The notes under the pieces are model-generated. The model had not been told where the DNA came from. It made no database searches and worked only from the letters and a program-made list of their open reading frames with translations. The position numbers were made by a program, and so were the translations under genes. DNA of 64,000 nt, from the NCBI GenBank assembly GCA_963800395.1, contig CAWDBD010000014.1, positions 310,001 to 374,000 on the forward strand, read 5' to 3'. Within the stretch, counting starts at the first letter, position 1. Each line of letters starts with the position of its first letter. Source of the stretch: DASSBG01 sp963800395 (GTDB taxonomy: Bacteria; Pseudomonadota; Gammaproteobacteria; Xanthomonadales; Rhodanobacteraceae). Positions 17,440-26,750 of this stretch are shown here, in pieces.

Positions 17440-18177
17440 ATGGCAGGTCATTCCAAATGGGCCAATATCCAGCATCGCAAAGGCAAGGTTGATGCTGCGC
17501 GCGGCAAGATATTCACCAAGCTGGTGCGTGAAATCAGTGTGGCAGCACGCCTGGGAGGCGGCGACCCGGACGGCAATCCGCGCCTGCGCCTGGCCATGGA
17601 CAAGGCCTTCGCCGCGTCAATGCCCAAGGACAATGTCGAGCGCGCCATCAAGAAGGCCACCGGTGAGCTGGAAGGCGTCGATTACGAGGAGATTCGGTAT
17701 GAAGGCTATGCGCCGCACGGCGTCGCCGTGATCGTCGATTGCCTCACCGACAATCGCAATCGCACCGTGGCCGAGGTGCGCCACCTGTTTTCGAAGTTCG
17801 GTGGCAACATGGGTACGGAAGGTTCGGTGGCCTACATGTTCCGCCGCCTGGGCGTATTGTCGTTCGCCCCCGGCGCCGACGAAGACCGCATCACCGAAGT
17901 CGCCATCGAATCGGGTGCCGAGGACGTGGTCGCGTTTGATGACGGGGCCGTCGAGGTGATCACCGATCCCGATAATTTCGAAAGCGTGCGCAAGGCCATG
18001 CGCGAGGCCGGTCTCGAACCTGACGACTCGGAAGTTACCCAGCGCGCCGACATCGAAGTGTCGCTGGCCGGTGAAGACGCACGCACCGTGGCCAGGCTGC
18101 TCGACAGTCTCGACGACATGGACGACAGCCAGAACATCTACTCGAATGCCGATCTGCCTGCTGATGCGTACGAATAG
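17440..18177 (+). CDS. yebC: YebC/PmpR-family protein
   Basis: A 245-residue protein, full length for the family, starting MAGHSKWANIQHRKGKVDA. It was long listed as a transcriptional regulator; recent work ties the family to relief of ribosome stalling. Its location just before ruvCAB is the common gammaproteobacterial order. A -10-like TTAAAAT lies about 35 bp upstream (17405-17411), so it probably has its own promoter. Confidence 0.93.
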   Translation: MAGHSKWANIQHRKGKVDAARGKIFTKLVREISVAARLGGGDPDGNPRLRLAMDKAFAASMPKDNVERAIKKATGELEGVDYEEIRYEGYAPHGVAVIVDCLTDNRNRTVAEVRHLFSKFGGNMGTEGSVAYMFRRLGVLSFAPGADEDRITEVAIESGAEDVVAFDDGAVEVITDPDNFESVRKAMREAGLEPDDSEVTQRADIEVSLAGEDARTVARLLDSLDDMDDSQNIYSNADLPADAYE

Positions 18178-18202
18178 GAGCCTTTTCAGGGGCATGGGGT
18201 TC

Positions 18203-18230
18203 GGGATTCGGGACTCGGGACTCGGGACTC
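18203..18230 (+). repeat. GGGACTC heptamer array between yebC and ruvC
   Basis: Four 7-bp units (the first GGGATTC). It faces the inverted array at 18413-18446, 182 bp away, so a transcript could pair the two. Confidence 0.85.
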
Positions 18231-18384
18231 GATCGAGAATGAAAGCTGGCGAGGGCGCCAGTGCTTTTGCTGTTGAGCGGGTTGCGCGGATTTCCCGCCG
18301 AAGCCCCTTTCCCCTTTCGCTGTTACGCAAACAATGCAACGCCCCGATGCAGGGTGATGTCGACATGTCAGTCCAGTTGCACAC

Positions 18385-18966
18385 ATGACCGGAACGCTGC
18401 CATCAGGCGGACGTCCCGAGTCCCGAGTCCCGAGTCCCGAGTCCCGCCGCATCAGAATCATCGGCATCGACCCGGGCAGTCTGAAGACGGGAGTCGGGGT
18501 TATCGAGTACAGCGCCAACGGCAAGTTGACCCACGTGTTCCACGCCACGCTGGCGGTGGGTGGAGACAACTTTCCGCAGCGCCTGAAGCGCATCTTCGAA
18601 GGGGTTTGTGAGATCATCGACGAACAGCAACCCCATGAGGCTGCCATCGAACGCGTGTTCATGGCGCGCAATGCCGATTCGGCATTGAAGCTGGGACAGG
18701 CACGCGGCGCCGCGATCTGCGCGCTGGTAACCAAAGGGATGGATGTGCATGAGTTTTCGGCAACCGAGGTCAAGCGCTCCATCGTGGGTGGTGGTCGCGC
18801 GGACAAGCATCAGGTGCAGCACATGATCGCGGTGCTTCTGGGCATTGATACCTCGGTGCAGGCGGACGCTGCCGATGCACTGGCCATCGCCATTACCCAC
18901 GCGCATGCCCGGGCAGGCGCCATACGGATCGGCTTGCCGCGCAAGACCTGGAGGCGACGCCGATGA
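18385..18966 (+). CDS. ruvC: Holliday-junction resolvase RuvC with repeat-encoded N-terminus
   Basis: Endonuclease that cuts Holliday junctions. Catalytic acids are visible: Asp in IIGIDPGSLKTG, Glu in AAIERVF, and Asp in DAADALAIAITHA. The body is a normal RuvC of about 172 residues. No ATG, GTG or TTG lies between the GAGTCCC repeat and the conserved IRIIGIDPG; the nearest in-frame start is ATG 18385, so the protein seems to begin with about 21 extra residues (MTGTLPSGGRPESRVPSPES), part of them read from the heptamer array. The stop overlaps ruvA (ATGA). Confidence 0.9.
   Translation: MTGTLPSGGRPESRVPSPESRRIRIIGIDPGSLKTGVGVIEYSANGKLTHVFHATLAVGGDNFPQRLKRIFEGVCEIIDEQQPHEAAIERVFMARNADSALKLGQARGAAICALVTKGMDVHEFSATEVKRSIVGGGRADKHQVQHMIAVLLGIDTSVQADAADALAIAITHAHARAGAIRIGLPRKTWRRRR
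18413..18446 (-). repeat. GAGTCCC heptamer array inside the ruvC 5' end
   Basis: Nearly five units of GTCCCGA (= GGGACTC on the other strand), read in frame as Pro-Glu-Ser-Arg/Val-Pro-Ser at the start of ruvC. Confidence 0.85.
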
Positions 18967-19562
18967 TCGGTCGTCTGCGGGGGACCCTGATTTCGCGCCA
19001 GCCGCCATGGCTGGTGGTGGACGTGGGCGGGGTCGGGTATGAGTTGCAGGCGCCGATGTCGACGGTGTACGAGCTGCCACCCACAGGTAACGAGGTTGTG
19101 CTGCTGACCCACCAGGTATCGCGTGATGATGCGGTGGCGCTGTATGGCTTCAGCCACGAATCCGAGCGAACCCTGTTTCGCAATCTGCTCAAGGTCAGCG
19201 GCATCGGCGCGAAGATTGCGCTGGCGGTGCTGTCGGGGGTCTCCAGTGACGAGTTTGCGCGCCTGGTCAATGCCGGGGATGCGCAGGCGCTCACGCGCAT
19301 TCCCGGAATCGGCAAGAAGACGGCCGAGCGCATGCTGGTGGAGATGCGTGATCGCGTTGACCAGTTGGGTGTGCGTCTGCCTGCCGCCGCTGGCGGTGGC
19401 GCAGGCCATCCGGCCGACGCGCAAGGCGAGGCGCTGGTAGCCTTGCAGCAGCTCGGCTACAAACCGGCCGAGGCGCAGCGACTGGTCAGCAAGGCCGCCG
19501 CCGAGGGCGATACGGCCGAAACCATCATTCGAAAGGCACTGCGTGCAGCCATTGGTGCCTGA
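18963..19562 (+). CDS. ruvA: Holliday-junction branch-migration protein RuvA
   Basis: A 199-residue protein that binds the four-way junction and loads RuvB. N-terminal OB fold (MIGRLRGTLI..., VGYELQAP), then two helix-hairpin-helix motifs (VSGIGAKIALAVLSG and IPGIGKKTAERMLVEM), an acidic/Ala-Gly linker and the C-terminal RuvB-binding domain (EALVALQQLGYKPAEAQRLV). Overlaps ruvC by 4 bp. RuvB is separated by kup. Confidence 0.95.
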   Translation: MIGRLRGTLISRQPPWLVVDVGGVGYELQAPMSTVYELPPTGNEVVLLTHQVSRDDAVALYGFSHESERTLFRNLLKVSGIGAKIALAVLSGVSSDEFARLVNAGDAQALTRIPGIGKKTAERMLVEMRDRVDQLGVRLPAAAGGGAGHPADAQGEALVALQQLGYKPAEAQRLVSKAAAEGDTAETIIRKALRAAIGA

Positions 19563-19619
19563 GAAAATGCCTTTTCATCGGCCTGGGTATCGGTCACGAT
19601 TCAATCAGAGGGTTTGCAG

Positions 19620-21536
19620 ATGAGCAGCGACACGCACACCGATACCGGGACAAGCAGCGGCAGCGGTCACGTGGTCGGGAGTACCCGGGCGCTGGTCATT
19701 GGTGCGATTGGCGTCGTATTCGGTGACATCGGCACCAGTCCCCTGTACACCCTGAAGGAAGCGTTTCATGGGCCTCACGGCATCGGCGCCGATCCGACCG
19801 CGATTCTGGGTGTGCTGTCCCTGATCACCTGGTCGCTGGTCATCGTGGTGGCCATCAAGTACGTGAGCCTGGTGATGCGCGCGGACAACAAGGGCGAAGG
19901 TGGCATCATGGCGCTCATGGCCTTGGCGCAAACCGCTGCCCGCGGTGCGCCACGCGTGCGCAAGCTGGTCGTTCTGATGGCATTGCTGGGTGCGGCACTG
20001 TTTTTTGGCGACGGCGTGATCACGCCGTCGATTTCGGTATTGTCAGCCATTGAAGGCCTGGAGGTGGCCGCCCCCGGTCTTGAGGCCTGGGTGGTGCCGC
20101 TGACGGTGGTGGTCCTGTTCGGCCTGTTCCAATTGCAGCGCCATGGCACGGCAAAAGTGGGCTCGCTGTTCGGCCCGGTAATCATCCTGTGGTTCACCTG
20201 CCTGGGTGCGATCGGCATCTGGAACATCATCCAGGCGCCCGGCGTGCTGGTCGCGCTAAACCCCTGGCATGCGCTGAGCTTCCTGCTCGAGCATGGCCAG
20301 GCCTCGATTGTGGTGCTGGGTGCCGTAGTGCTGTGTGTCACTGGTGCCGAGGCCCTGTACACCGACATGGGTCATTTTGGTCGTGTGCCGATCCGCATGG
20401 CCTGGTTCGGCTTCGTCATGCCGGGCTTGCTGCTCAACTACTTCGGCCAGGGTGGCCTGCTTTTGCACAACCCGGAAGCGGCACGCAACCCGTTCTACCT
20501 GGCTGTGCCCGATTGGGGCCTGTATCCGATGATTGCGCTGGCGACACTGGCTACGGTCATTGCCTCGCAGGCGGTCATCTCCGGCGCCTTCTCGGTCACC
20601 CGGCACGCCATCCAGCTCGGCTTCGTGCCGCGCATGCAGATCAAGCATACCTCCACCGAAGCCATCGGCCAGATCTATCTGCCCTGGGTCAACAGGGTGC
20701 TCATGATTGCGGTGATTCTCACCGTGATCGGCTTTCAGTCATCCAATGCCCTGGCCGGAGCCTATGGCATCGCCGTGACTGGAACCATGGCCATTGATAC
20801 TGTCCTGACCATGATCGTGGCGCGGCGCCTGTGGCACTGGAATCGTGCCTTGGTGATTGTCGTGGCAGTGTCACTGCTGGTTGTCGATCTCACCTTCTTC
20901 GGTGCCAATACGCTCAAGATCCTGCACGGTGGCTGGTTCCCGCTGCTGCTGGGGCTTGGCATGTTCACCGTGATGACCACCTGGCGACGCGGCAGAGACC
21001 TGCTGGCACGTGGCATGAAAGAGGGCTCGCTCGATCTGGAGCCGTTTCTGAAGTCGATTACGGACCACCCACCCACCCAAGTCAGCGGCACGGCCATTTT
21101 CCTTACTCCGGATCCCACCAGTGTGCCGCACGCCCTGCTGCACAACCTCAAGCACAACAAGGTGCTGCACAAGCGCAATATCCTGCTCAAGGTCGAGACG
21201 CTGGAAACCCCGGTGGCAGTGATGGACGAACGCATCGAGCTCGAGGACCTGGGCCACAACTTCCAGCGCCTGACGTTGCGCTTCGGATTTGCCGAGGACG
21301 CCAACGTGCCCAGGGCACTGATGGCCTGCAAGGGCCTGGACCCGCCATTCAACCCGGAGGAGTCCACATTCTTCCTGTCGCGCGAATCGGTTGTGCCCGG
21401 AGAGCGCCGTCACGGCATGGTGATGTGGCGCGACAAGCTGTTCACCTTCATGGCGCGCAACGCCCTGCCGGCCACCGCGTTTTTCAATATACCCGGCAAC
21501 CGCCTGATCGAGCTGGGGACGCAGGTGGAGATATAG
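19620..21536 (+). CDS. kup: Kup potassium uptake protein
   Basis: Low-affinity proton-coupled K+ importer of the inner membrane, 638 residues with 12 predicted helices and a C-terminal cytoplasmic domain. The signature GVVFGDIGTSPLYTLKEAF is near residue 30, and EGGIMALMALA and ALFFGDGVITPSISVL follow. ATG 19620 is chosen. The gene sits between ruvA and ruvB on the same strand, an insertion also known in related xanthomonads, and has 57 bp of upstream space with no clear promoter. Confidence 0.95.
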   Translation: MSSDTHTDTGTSSGSGHVVGSTRALVIGAIGVVFGDIGTSPLYTLKEAFHGPHGIGADPTAILGVLSLITWSLVIVVAIKYVSLVMRADNKGEGGIMALMALAQTAARGAPRVRKLVVLMALLGAALFFGDGVITPSISVLSAIEGLEVAAPGLEAWVVPLTVVVLFGLFQLQRHGTAKVGSLFGPVIILWFTCLGAIGIWNIIQAPGVLVALNPWHALSFLLEHGQASIVVLGAVVLCVTGAEALYTDMGHFGRVPIRMAWFGFVMPGLLLNYFGQGGLLLHNPEAARNPFYLAVPDWGLYPMIALATLATVIASQAVISGAFSVTRHAIQLGFVPRMQIKHTSTEAIGQIYLPWVNRVLMIAVILTVIGFQSSNALAGAYGIAVTGTMAIDTVLTMIVARRLWHWNRALVIVVAVSLLVVDLTFFGANTLKILHGGWFPLLLGLGMFTVMTTWRRGRDLLARGMKEGSLDLEPFLKSITDHPPTQVSGTAIFLTPDPTSVPHALLHNLKHNKVLHKRNILLKVETLETPVAVMDERIELEDLGHNFQRLTLRFGFAEDANVPRALMACKGLDPPFNPEESTFFLSRESVVPGERRHGMVMWRDKLFTFMARNALPATAFFNIPGNRLIELGTQVEI

Positions 21537-21786
21537 GGACGCATTATTGATCAAACTCTGAGCAGCTGTCAGCCCAATGGCTGTCCGGTTCGCAAGGCAA
21601 GGCGCACTGGTCGCAGTGCTCGACGTAGCATCGGCTGCGCCTGTGCACAGTCGGTGCAAAGCAACGCCGGACATGCCCTTGAACCGGCTCGCCACGAACG
21701 CTGATGAACAATGCGGGCCAGGGCCTGCGAGCAACACAAGCGGTGATCATGCCACTGCATGCTCACCGCTCTGCCATAATGCCCCC

Positions 21787-22848
21787 ATGAACGACGAACG
21801 CATGATCATGGCCGAAGCCAGCCCCGAGGATGTGGCGGTGGAGGCCAGTATTCGGCCTGGTCGGCTGGACGAGTACCTGGGCCAGCAGGCGGTGCGCGAG
21901 CAGCTTGCGATCTATATCGAGGCAGCGCGCAAACGGCGCGGTGCGCTGGACCATGTGCTGATCTTCGGGCCGCCGGGGCTGGGCAAGACCACTTTGGCCC
22001 ACGTGATTGCCAACGAACTGGACGTGAACCTGCGCTCGACCTCCGGTCCGGTACTGGAGCGCGCCGGGGATCTGGCCGCGCTGCTGACCAATCTCGAACC
22101 CAATGACGTGCTGTTCGTGGACGAAATCCATCGGCTGTCGCCGGTGGTCGAAGAGGTGCTCTACCCGGCCATGGAAGACTCGCAGATCGACATCATGATC
22201 GGTGATGGCCCTGCTGCGCGTTCGATCAAGCTGGATCTGCCGCCATTCACCCTGGTTGGCGCCACGACCCGCGCCGGGCTCCTGACCGGGCCGCTACGCG
22301 ACCGTTTCGGCATCATCCAGCGCCTGCAGTTCTATTCACCCGACGAGCTCGCCGCCATTGTCCGTCGTTCGGCACGCATCCTGGATATTGCCTGCGATGC
22401 GGAGGGAGGCAAGGAAATTGCCGCCCGTTCACGGGGCACACCGCGTATTGCCAACCGCCTGCTGAGGCGCGTGCGCGATTTTGCCGAGGTGCGCGCCGAC
22501 GGCGCCATCAATCGCGAAGTGGCGCGTGCGGCCATGGACATGCTCAAGGTGGATGCCGCCGGATTCGATGATCTGGATCGGCGCCTGCTGGGAATCATCA
22601 TCGAGAATTTCGATGGTGGGCCGGTGGGTGTGGAGTCGCTGGCTGCAGCACTGAGCGAGGATCGCGGCACGCTTGAAGATGTCATCGAACCGTATCTGAT
22701 CCAGCAAGGCTACCTGATTCGTACCGCGCGCGGCCGCATGGCGGCGGCGCGCGCCTGGCGGCATCTTGGCCTCACGCCGCCGCCTCGCCAGCCGCAGGCC
22801 GGCGACATGTTCATGTCCGGCTCAGCCGATTCGGCTACGGACAGTTAG
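21787..22848 (+). CDS. ruvB: Holliday-junction branch-migration helicase RuvB
   Basis: AAA+ motor of 353 residues with Walker A FGPPGLGKTTLA, Walker B LFVDEIHRL, sensor GATTRAGLLTGPLRDRFG and a C-terminal winged helix (LLGIIIENFDGGPVGVESLA). It moves the junction together with RuvA. The hexamer CATAAT (21775-21780) ends just 6 bp before ATG 21787 and no ribosome site is seen, so the transcript may be leaderless. The 250 bp between kup and ruvB otherwise hold nothing I can support. Confidence 0.95.
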   Translation: MNDERMIMAEASPEDVAVEASIRPGRLDEYLGQQAVREQLAIYIEAARKRRGALDHVLIFGPPGLGKTTLAHVIANELDVNLRSTSGPVLERAGDLAALLTNLEPNDVLFVDEIHRLSPVVEEVLYPAMEDSQIDIMIGDGPAARSIKLDLPPFTLVGATTRAGLLTGPLRDRFGIIQRLQFYSPDELAAIVRRSARILDIACDAEGGKEIAARSRGTPRIANRLLRRVRDFAEVRADGAINREVARAAMDMLKVDAAGFDDLDRRLLGIIIENFDGGPVGVESLAAALSEDRGTLEDVIEPYLIQQGYLIRTARGRMAAARAWRHLGLTPPPRQPQAGDMFMSGSADSATDS

Positions 22849-22910
22849 CATGGTCGCTTGGCCGTTTACGGCCTCCTGTTTGCAACCCGACTGCGCGGAC
22901 AGCGCAAGCC

Positions 22911-23348
22911 ATGACTGACTCAATGCCTGAAAGCAAACCGTTCATCTGGCCCGCGCGGGTCTACTGGGAAGATACCGATGCCGGTGGCGTGGTCTATCAT
23001 GCGGCCTATCTGCACTTCATGGAACGCGCGCGTACCGAGTGGTTGCGCGCGCTGGGCGTCGATCAGAGCCGCCTGCGCGCCGACACCGGTCTGGCCATGA
23101 TGGTGCGCGACATGCAGCTTGATTTTCGCGCGCCGGCACGGCTGGACGATGCACTGGATGTCACGGTTCAGCTTCTGCGACGGCGTCCTGCCAGCCTCGT
23201 TTTCGGGCAATCCGTATGCCATTCCGGGAGACCAGGCGAACCACTCGTTCAGGCCAGCGTACGAATTGCCTGCGTGGATGTGGATAGAATGCGTCCGGCA
23301 CCATTGCCGGCCCAACTGCTGCAAAGGATTCCCTTGAACGATGAATAG
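22911..23348 (+). CDS. ybgC: Tol-Pal associated acyl-CoA thioesterase YbgC
   Basis: Hot-dog fold thioesterase, 145 residues: VYWEDTDAGGVVYHAAYLHFMERARTEWL is the 4HBT signature with the catalytic Asp in DTDAGG. It is the standard first gene of tol-pal operons. The stop overlaps tolQ by 8 bp. ATG 22923 is an alternative start. Confidence 0.92.
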   Translation: MTDSMPESKPFIWPARVYWEDTDAGGVVYHAAYLHFMERARTEWLRALGVDQSRLRADTGLAMMVRDMQLDFRAPARLDDALDVTVQLLRRRPASLVFGQSVCHSGRPGEPLVQASVRIACVDVDRMRPAPLPAQLLQRIPLNDE

Positions 23349-24027
23349 CGATCTCAACATCCTGACCCTGGTAGTGCATGCCAGCCTGCCGGTGAAACTG
23401 GTGCTGCTGCTGTTGCTGGTAGCGTCACTGCTGTCCTGGGTCATCATCTTCCGCAAGAAAATGCTGCTGGATGCGGCCAGCCGCAACTCGGCGGCATTCG
23501 AGGAGCGCTTCTGGTCCGGCGTGGAGCTGGCGGCGCTGTACCGCGAGGTCAGCCAGGACGATGCCGAAGCCGGCGGCATGGCCAGTATCTTCCAGGCCGG
23601 GTTCCACGAGTACGCGCGCCAGCGCCAGCGCAAGCGCGTGGATGTACGCAGCAAGATGGAAAGTGCCGAGCGCGCCATGCGCGTGGCCCTGACCCGCGAA
23701 GTCGACCGGCTGGAACAGAACCTGGAGTTTCTCGCCAGCGTCGGCTCCATCAGCCCCTATGTGGGCCTGTTCGGTACGGTGTGGGGAATCATGGTGGCGT
23801 TCCAGGGCCTGGCCAATGTCAAGGAAGCGACCATCGCCATGGTGGCGCCGGGCATTTCCGAAGCGCTGGTGGCCACGGCCATGGGCCTGTTTGCCGCGAT
23901 CCCCGCCGTGTGGGCCTACAACCGCTACGCCAGTACGGTGGAAAGGCTGAACGTGCGCTACGAGACATTCCAGGAAGAATTCTCCTCGATTCTGCAGCGC
24001 CAGCTGCACGCCGATGACGACGAATAG
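23341..24027 (+). CDS. tolQ: Tol-Pal system proton channel protein TolQ
   Basis: A 228-residue MotA/ExbB-family protein with three membrane helices (about residues 18-38, 135-160, 170-195; GSISPYVGLFGTVWGIMVAF is the second). With TolR it uses the proton gradient to drive TolA during cell constriction. The order ybgC-tolQ-tolR-tolA-tolB-pal-cpoB is complete here. Confidence 0.95.
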   Translation: MNSDLNILTLVVHASLPVKLVLLLLLVASLLSWVIIFRKKMLLDAASRNSAAFEERFWSGVELAALYREVSQDDAEAGGMASIFQAGFHEYARQRQRKRVDVRSKMESAERAMRVALTREVDRLEQNLEFLASVGSISPYVGLFGTVWGIMVAFQGLANVKEATIAMVAPGISEALVATAMGLFAAIPAVWAYNRYASTVERLNVRYETFQEEFSSILQRQLHADDDE

Positions 24028-24045
24028 GCTGCCGAGGTTGGCCCG

Positions 24046-24474
24046 ATGAAAAAGCGCACTCGTCGCAAGCTCAAGGCAGAAATCAACGTCGTGCCCTACA
24101 TCGACGTGATGCTGGTGCTCCTGATCATCTTCATGGTGACCGCACCGCTGATGCACCTTGGTGTCGACATCAAGCTGCCGCAGGCGGCCGCGAAATCCCT
24201 GAAGAATGACAAGGAGCCGGTGCTGGTCAGCCTGGACCGGGATGGCAATCTGTACCTCACCCTGGGCGCGGCCAAGCGCGAAGCGATTGATGCCGACACG
24301 CTGGTGAAGAAGGTGTCGGCGTTCGAACGCCAGAACCCCAACGTGCCGGTGCTGTTCGGCGGTGATCAGGATGTCGACTACGGCAAGGTGATGCAGACGA
24401 TGGTCTTGCTGCAACAGGCCGGCGTGCCCAATATCGGCCTGATGACCCAGCCGCCGGAGTCCGGCAAGCGCTGA
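24046..24474 (+). CDS. tolR: Tol-Pal system protein TolR
   Basis: A 142-residue ExbD-family protein: short basic cytoplasmic start (MKKRTRRKLKAEINVVPYID), one membrane helix (VMLVLLIIFMVTAPL) with the essential Asp just before it (PYIDVML), and a periplasmic domain. It partners TolQ. The gap to tolQ is 18 bp and to tolA 1 bp. Confidence 0.95.
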   Translation: MKKRTRRKLKAEINVVPYIDVMLVLLIIFMVTAPLMHLGVDIKLPQAAAKSLKNDKEPVLVSLDRDGNLYLTLGAAKREAIDADTLVKKVSAFERQNPNVPVLFGGDQDVDYGKVMQTMVLLQQAGVPNIGLMTQPPESGKR

Positions 24475-24475
24475 T

Positions 24476-25375
24476 ATGGACAGGCGTCAGGCCAATACGC
24501 GCTCGCTGTTGTGGTCCCTGCTGCTGCATGCGGGTCTGCTGGCCGGCCTGGCACTGATGGCGCTGCCCTGCACCAGTTTCGAGAAATTCTTCGGCGGCAT
24601 CGGCTTGCCGGCATGGCTCAATCCGGTGGAATGCGCCAAGCCGGTGGTGATGCCCGGTCCGGTGATCGAGGCCACTTTGGTGGGCCCGGCGGCCGCGCCG
24701 AAGAGAAAGCCGAGCCCGCATCGGGCGCCGCCAAGGCAACGCAAGCCCGAGGCGACAAGCAAGACCCAGCCACCCAAGGTCAAGACGCTGCCCCCGCCAC
24801 CCAGGCAGCCGGCATTGAGGGACCAGGAGAAAGTGGTCGCCATGGCTGACAGCAAGGCCGAGCAGGCGAAGAGGCAGCAGCAGGAACGCGAACGCCAGCG
24901 GCAGTCGGAGCTGGAAGCCGACAAGCTGCTGGCACAGCTCGACAAGCTCAAGGCGCAAAGTGCGGATGCGGACCGCAAGAGTCGGCTGGAGAAGCAGCGC
25001 CTGGAGCAGCTTGCCGACCTGAAAAACAAGCCATCCGCGCCGCAGAACGTGCCGCAGGCAAGCGCTGCGCGTACCGGTGCCGGCGGCCAGGAAAACAGTC
25101 TGGCGGGCGAGTATGCCGCGGCCCTGACCAGCAGCATCACGCAGAACTGGCTGCGACCGGACAACATTCCCTCGGGCGCCACCTGTCCCATCCATATCCA
25201 GCAGATTCCGGGCGGCCAGGTGATCAGCGTGCAGGTGCTGCCAGGCTGTCCGTTTGATGAACCGGGTCGGCGATCCGTGAAGAATGCGGTGTTACGTGCG
25301 CAGCCTTTGCCGTATAAAGGCTATCAGCGCGTGTTTCAGCGCGACATTACCCTCAATTTCAAGGTGACGGAGTGA
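24476..25375 (+). CDS. tolA: TolA envelope-spanning protein
   Basis: A 299-residue protein: N-terminal membrane anchor (SLLWSLLLHAGLLAGLALMAL), a Pro/Lys segment near residues 75-115, a helical Lys/Gln/Glu-rich stalk (about 120-185) and a C-terminal domain (about 205-299, YAAALTSSITQNWLRPD and VQVLPGCPFDEPGRRSV) that contacts TolB and Pal. The stalk is short compared with E. coli TolA (421 residues), as is usual in xanthomonads. Confidence 0.92.
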   Translation: MDRRQANTRSLLWSLLLHAGLLAGLALMALPCTSFEKFFGGIGLPAWLNPVECAKPVVMPGPVIEATLVGPAAAPKRKPSPHRAPPRQRKPEATSKTQPPKVKTLPPPPRQPALRDQEKVVAMADSKAEQAKRQQQERERQRQSELEADKLLAQLDKLKAQSADADRKSRLEKQRLEQLADLKNKPSAPQNVPQASAARTGAGGQENSLAGEYAAALTSSITQNWLRPDNIPSGATCPIHIQQIPGGQVISVQVLPGCPFDEPGRRSVKNAVLRAQPLPYKGYQRVFQRDITLNFKVTE

Positions 25376-25377
25376 AG

Positions 25378-26694
25378 ATGTACCGGAAACTGCTAGTGAT
25401 ACTGCTGCTGCCCCTCGCGATGCTGCCGATCGGCCGCGTGCAGGCGCAGGGCCTGACGCTGGATATCGTCAACGGCGTGCCCTCGGCCACCCCGATTGCG
25501 GTGGTGCCGTTTGCCTTCGAAGGTGCCGGTCTGCCGCCATCGACCGATGTGGCCGACGTGATCCGCATGGATCTGAACCGGTCCGGAAAATTCCGTTCCC
25601 TGGCCAAGAATGACGTGGTGGAGTATCCGCATCGCGGCAACGAGGTGAAGTTCGCCACCTGGAACATGCTCAAGCAGGATTACCTGGTGATAGGCCGCCT
25701 GCGCGACGCTGACGGCGGGAAGGGTGAGCTCACGGTCGAGTTCGAGCTGTTCAACGTGCCCAAAAAAGAGCAGATGCTGGCGCTGTCGGTGACCGGCCAG
25801 CCGGCCGAGCTGCGCAGCGTGGCACATCAGATTGCCGACATCATCTACGAGAAGATCACCGGCGTGCGCGGTGCCTTCTGGACCCGCGTCGCCTACGTGA
25901 CAGTGACCGGCAGTGGCAGCAACAGCGACTACTCGCTGGTGGTCGCCGATTCGGATGGGCACAACCCGCAGACCGTGGTGCGCTCGCGAGAAACGCTGAT
26001 GTCGCCGGCCTGGTCGCCGGATGGCAGCGAACTGGCCTATGTTTCCTTCGAAAGCGGCAACTCGGCCATTTACACCCAGAATGTCGCCACCGGCTCGAGA
26101 CGCCTGATTTCGGCTCGCAAGGGCATCAACGGCGCACCAGCGTTCTCGCCCGATGGCACCAAGCTGGCGCTGGTGCTGTCCTATACCGGCAACCCGGAAG
26201 TGTACGTCATGGACCTGGCCAGCAAGGCACTGACCCGCCTGACGCACAACTATTCCATCGATACCGAGCCGCAATGGACGCCCGACGGGCAGAGCCTCAT
26301 CTTCACATCGGACCGCTCGGGCAAGCCGCAGCTGTATCAGATTCCGGCAACCGGCGGCAGTCCCACACGCATCACCTTCCAGGGCGAATACAACTCCAAC
26401 TCCAGCATCAGCTATGACGGCAAGCGCATCGCCATGGTGCAGGGCAGCGGGAACGTGTATCGTATTGCTGTCATGGATCGTGGCCTGGGAGGCCAGGTAC
26501 ACCTGATATCGCCAGGCGACATGGACGAATCACCAAGCTTCGCACCGAATGCGAGCATGCTGCTGTACGCCGCCACAGACGGATCGCGCGGCGTGCTGTA
26601 TGCGGTTTCGGCTGACGGTCGCGTGCGCCAGCGTCTGTTGTTGTCAAACGGCGATGTACGCGAGCCGGCATGGGGACCTTACCGGCCGCGTTGA
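25378..26694 (+). CDS. tolB: Tol-Pal periplasmic beta-propeller protein TolB
   Basis: A 438-residue periplasmic protein with a signal peptide, an N-terminal alpha/beta domain and a six-bladed propeller made of PD40-type repeats (WSPDGSELAYVSFESG, FSPDGTKLALVLSYTG, WTPDGQSLIFTSDRSG). It bridges TolA and Pal. ATG 25378 has GACGGAG about 6 nt upstream; GTG 25372, which overlaps the tolA stop, is the alternative. Confidence 0.94.
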   Translation: MYRKLLVILLLPLAMLPIGRVQAQGLTLDIVNGVPSATPIAVVPFAFEGAGLPPSTDVADVIRMDLNRSGKFRSLAKNDVVEYPHRGNEVKFATWNMLKQDYLVIGRLRDADGGKGELTVEFELFNVPKKEQMLALSVTGQPAELRSVAHQIADIIYEKITGVRGAFWTRVAYVTVTGSGSNSDYSLVVADSDGHNPQTVVRSRETLMSPAWSPDGSELAYVSFESGNSAIYTQNVATGSRRLISARKGINGAPAFSPDGTKLALVLSYTGNPEVYVMDLASKALTRLTHNYSIDTEPQWTPDGQSLIFTSDRSGKPQLYQIPATGGSPTRITFQGEYNSNSSISYDGKRIAMVQGSGNVYRIAVMDRGLGGQVHLISPGDMDESPSFAPNASMLLYAATDGSRGVLYAVSADGRVRQRLLLSNGDVREPAWGPYRPR

Positions 26695-26750
26695 TCGACT
26701 GAAAACCTGGAATTGAAGCCCAACCCATCAATCGTTGCAAAGGAAAATCG

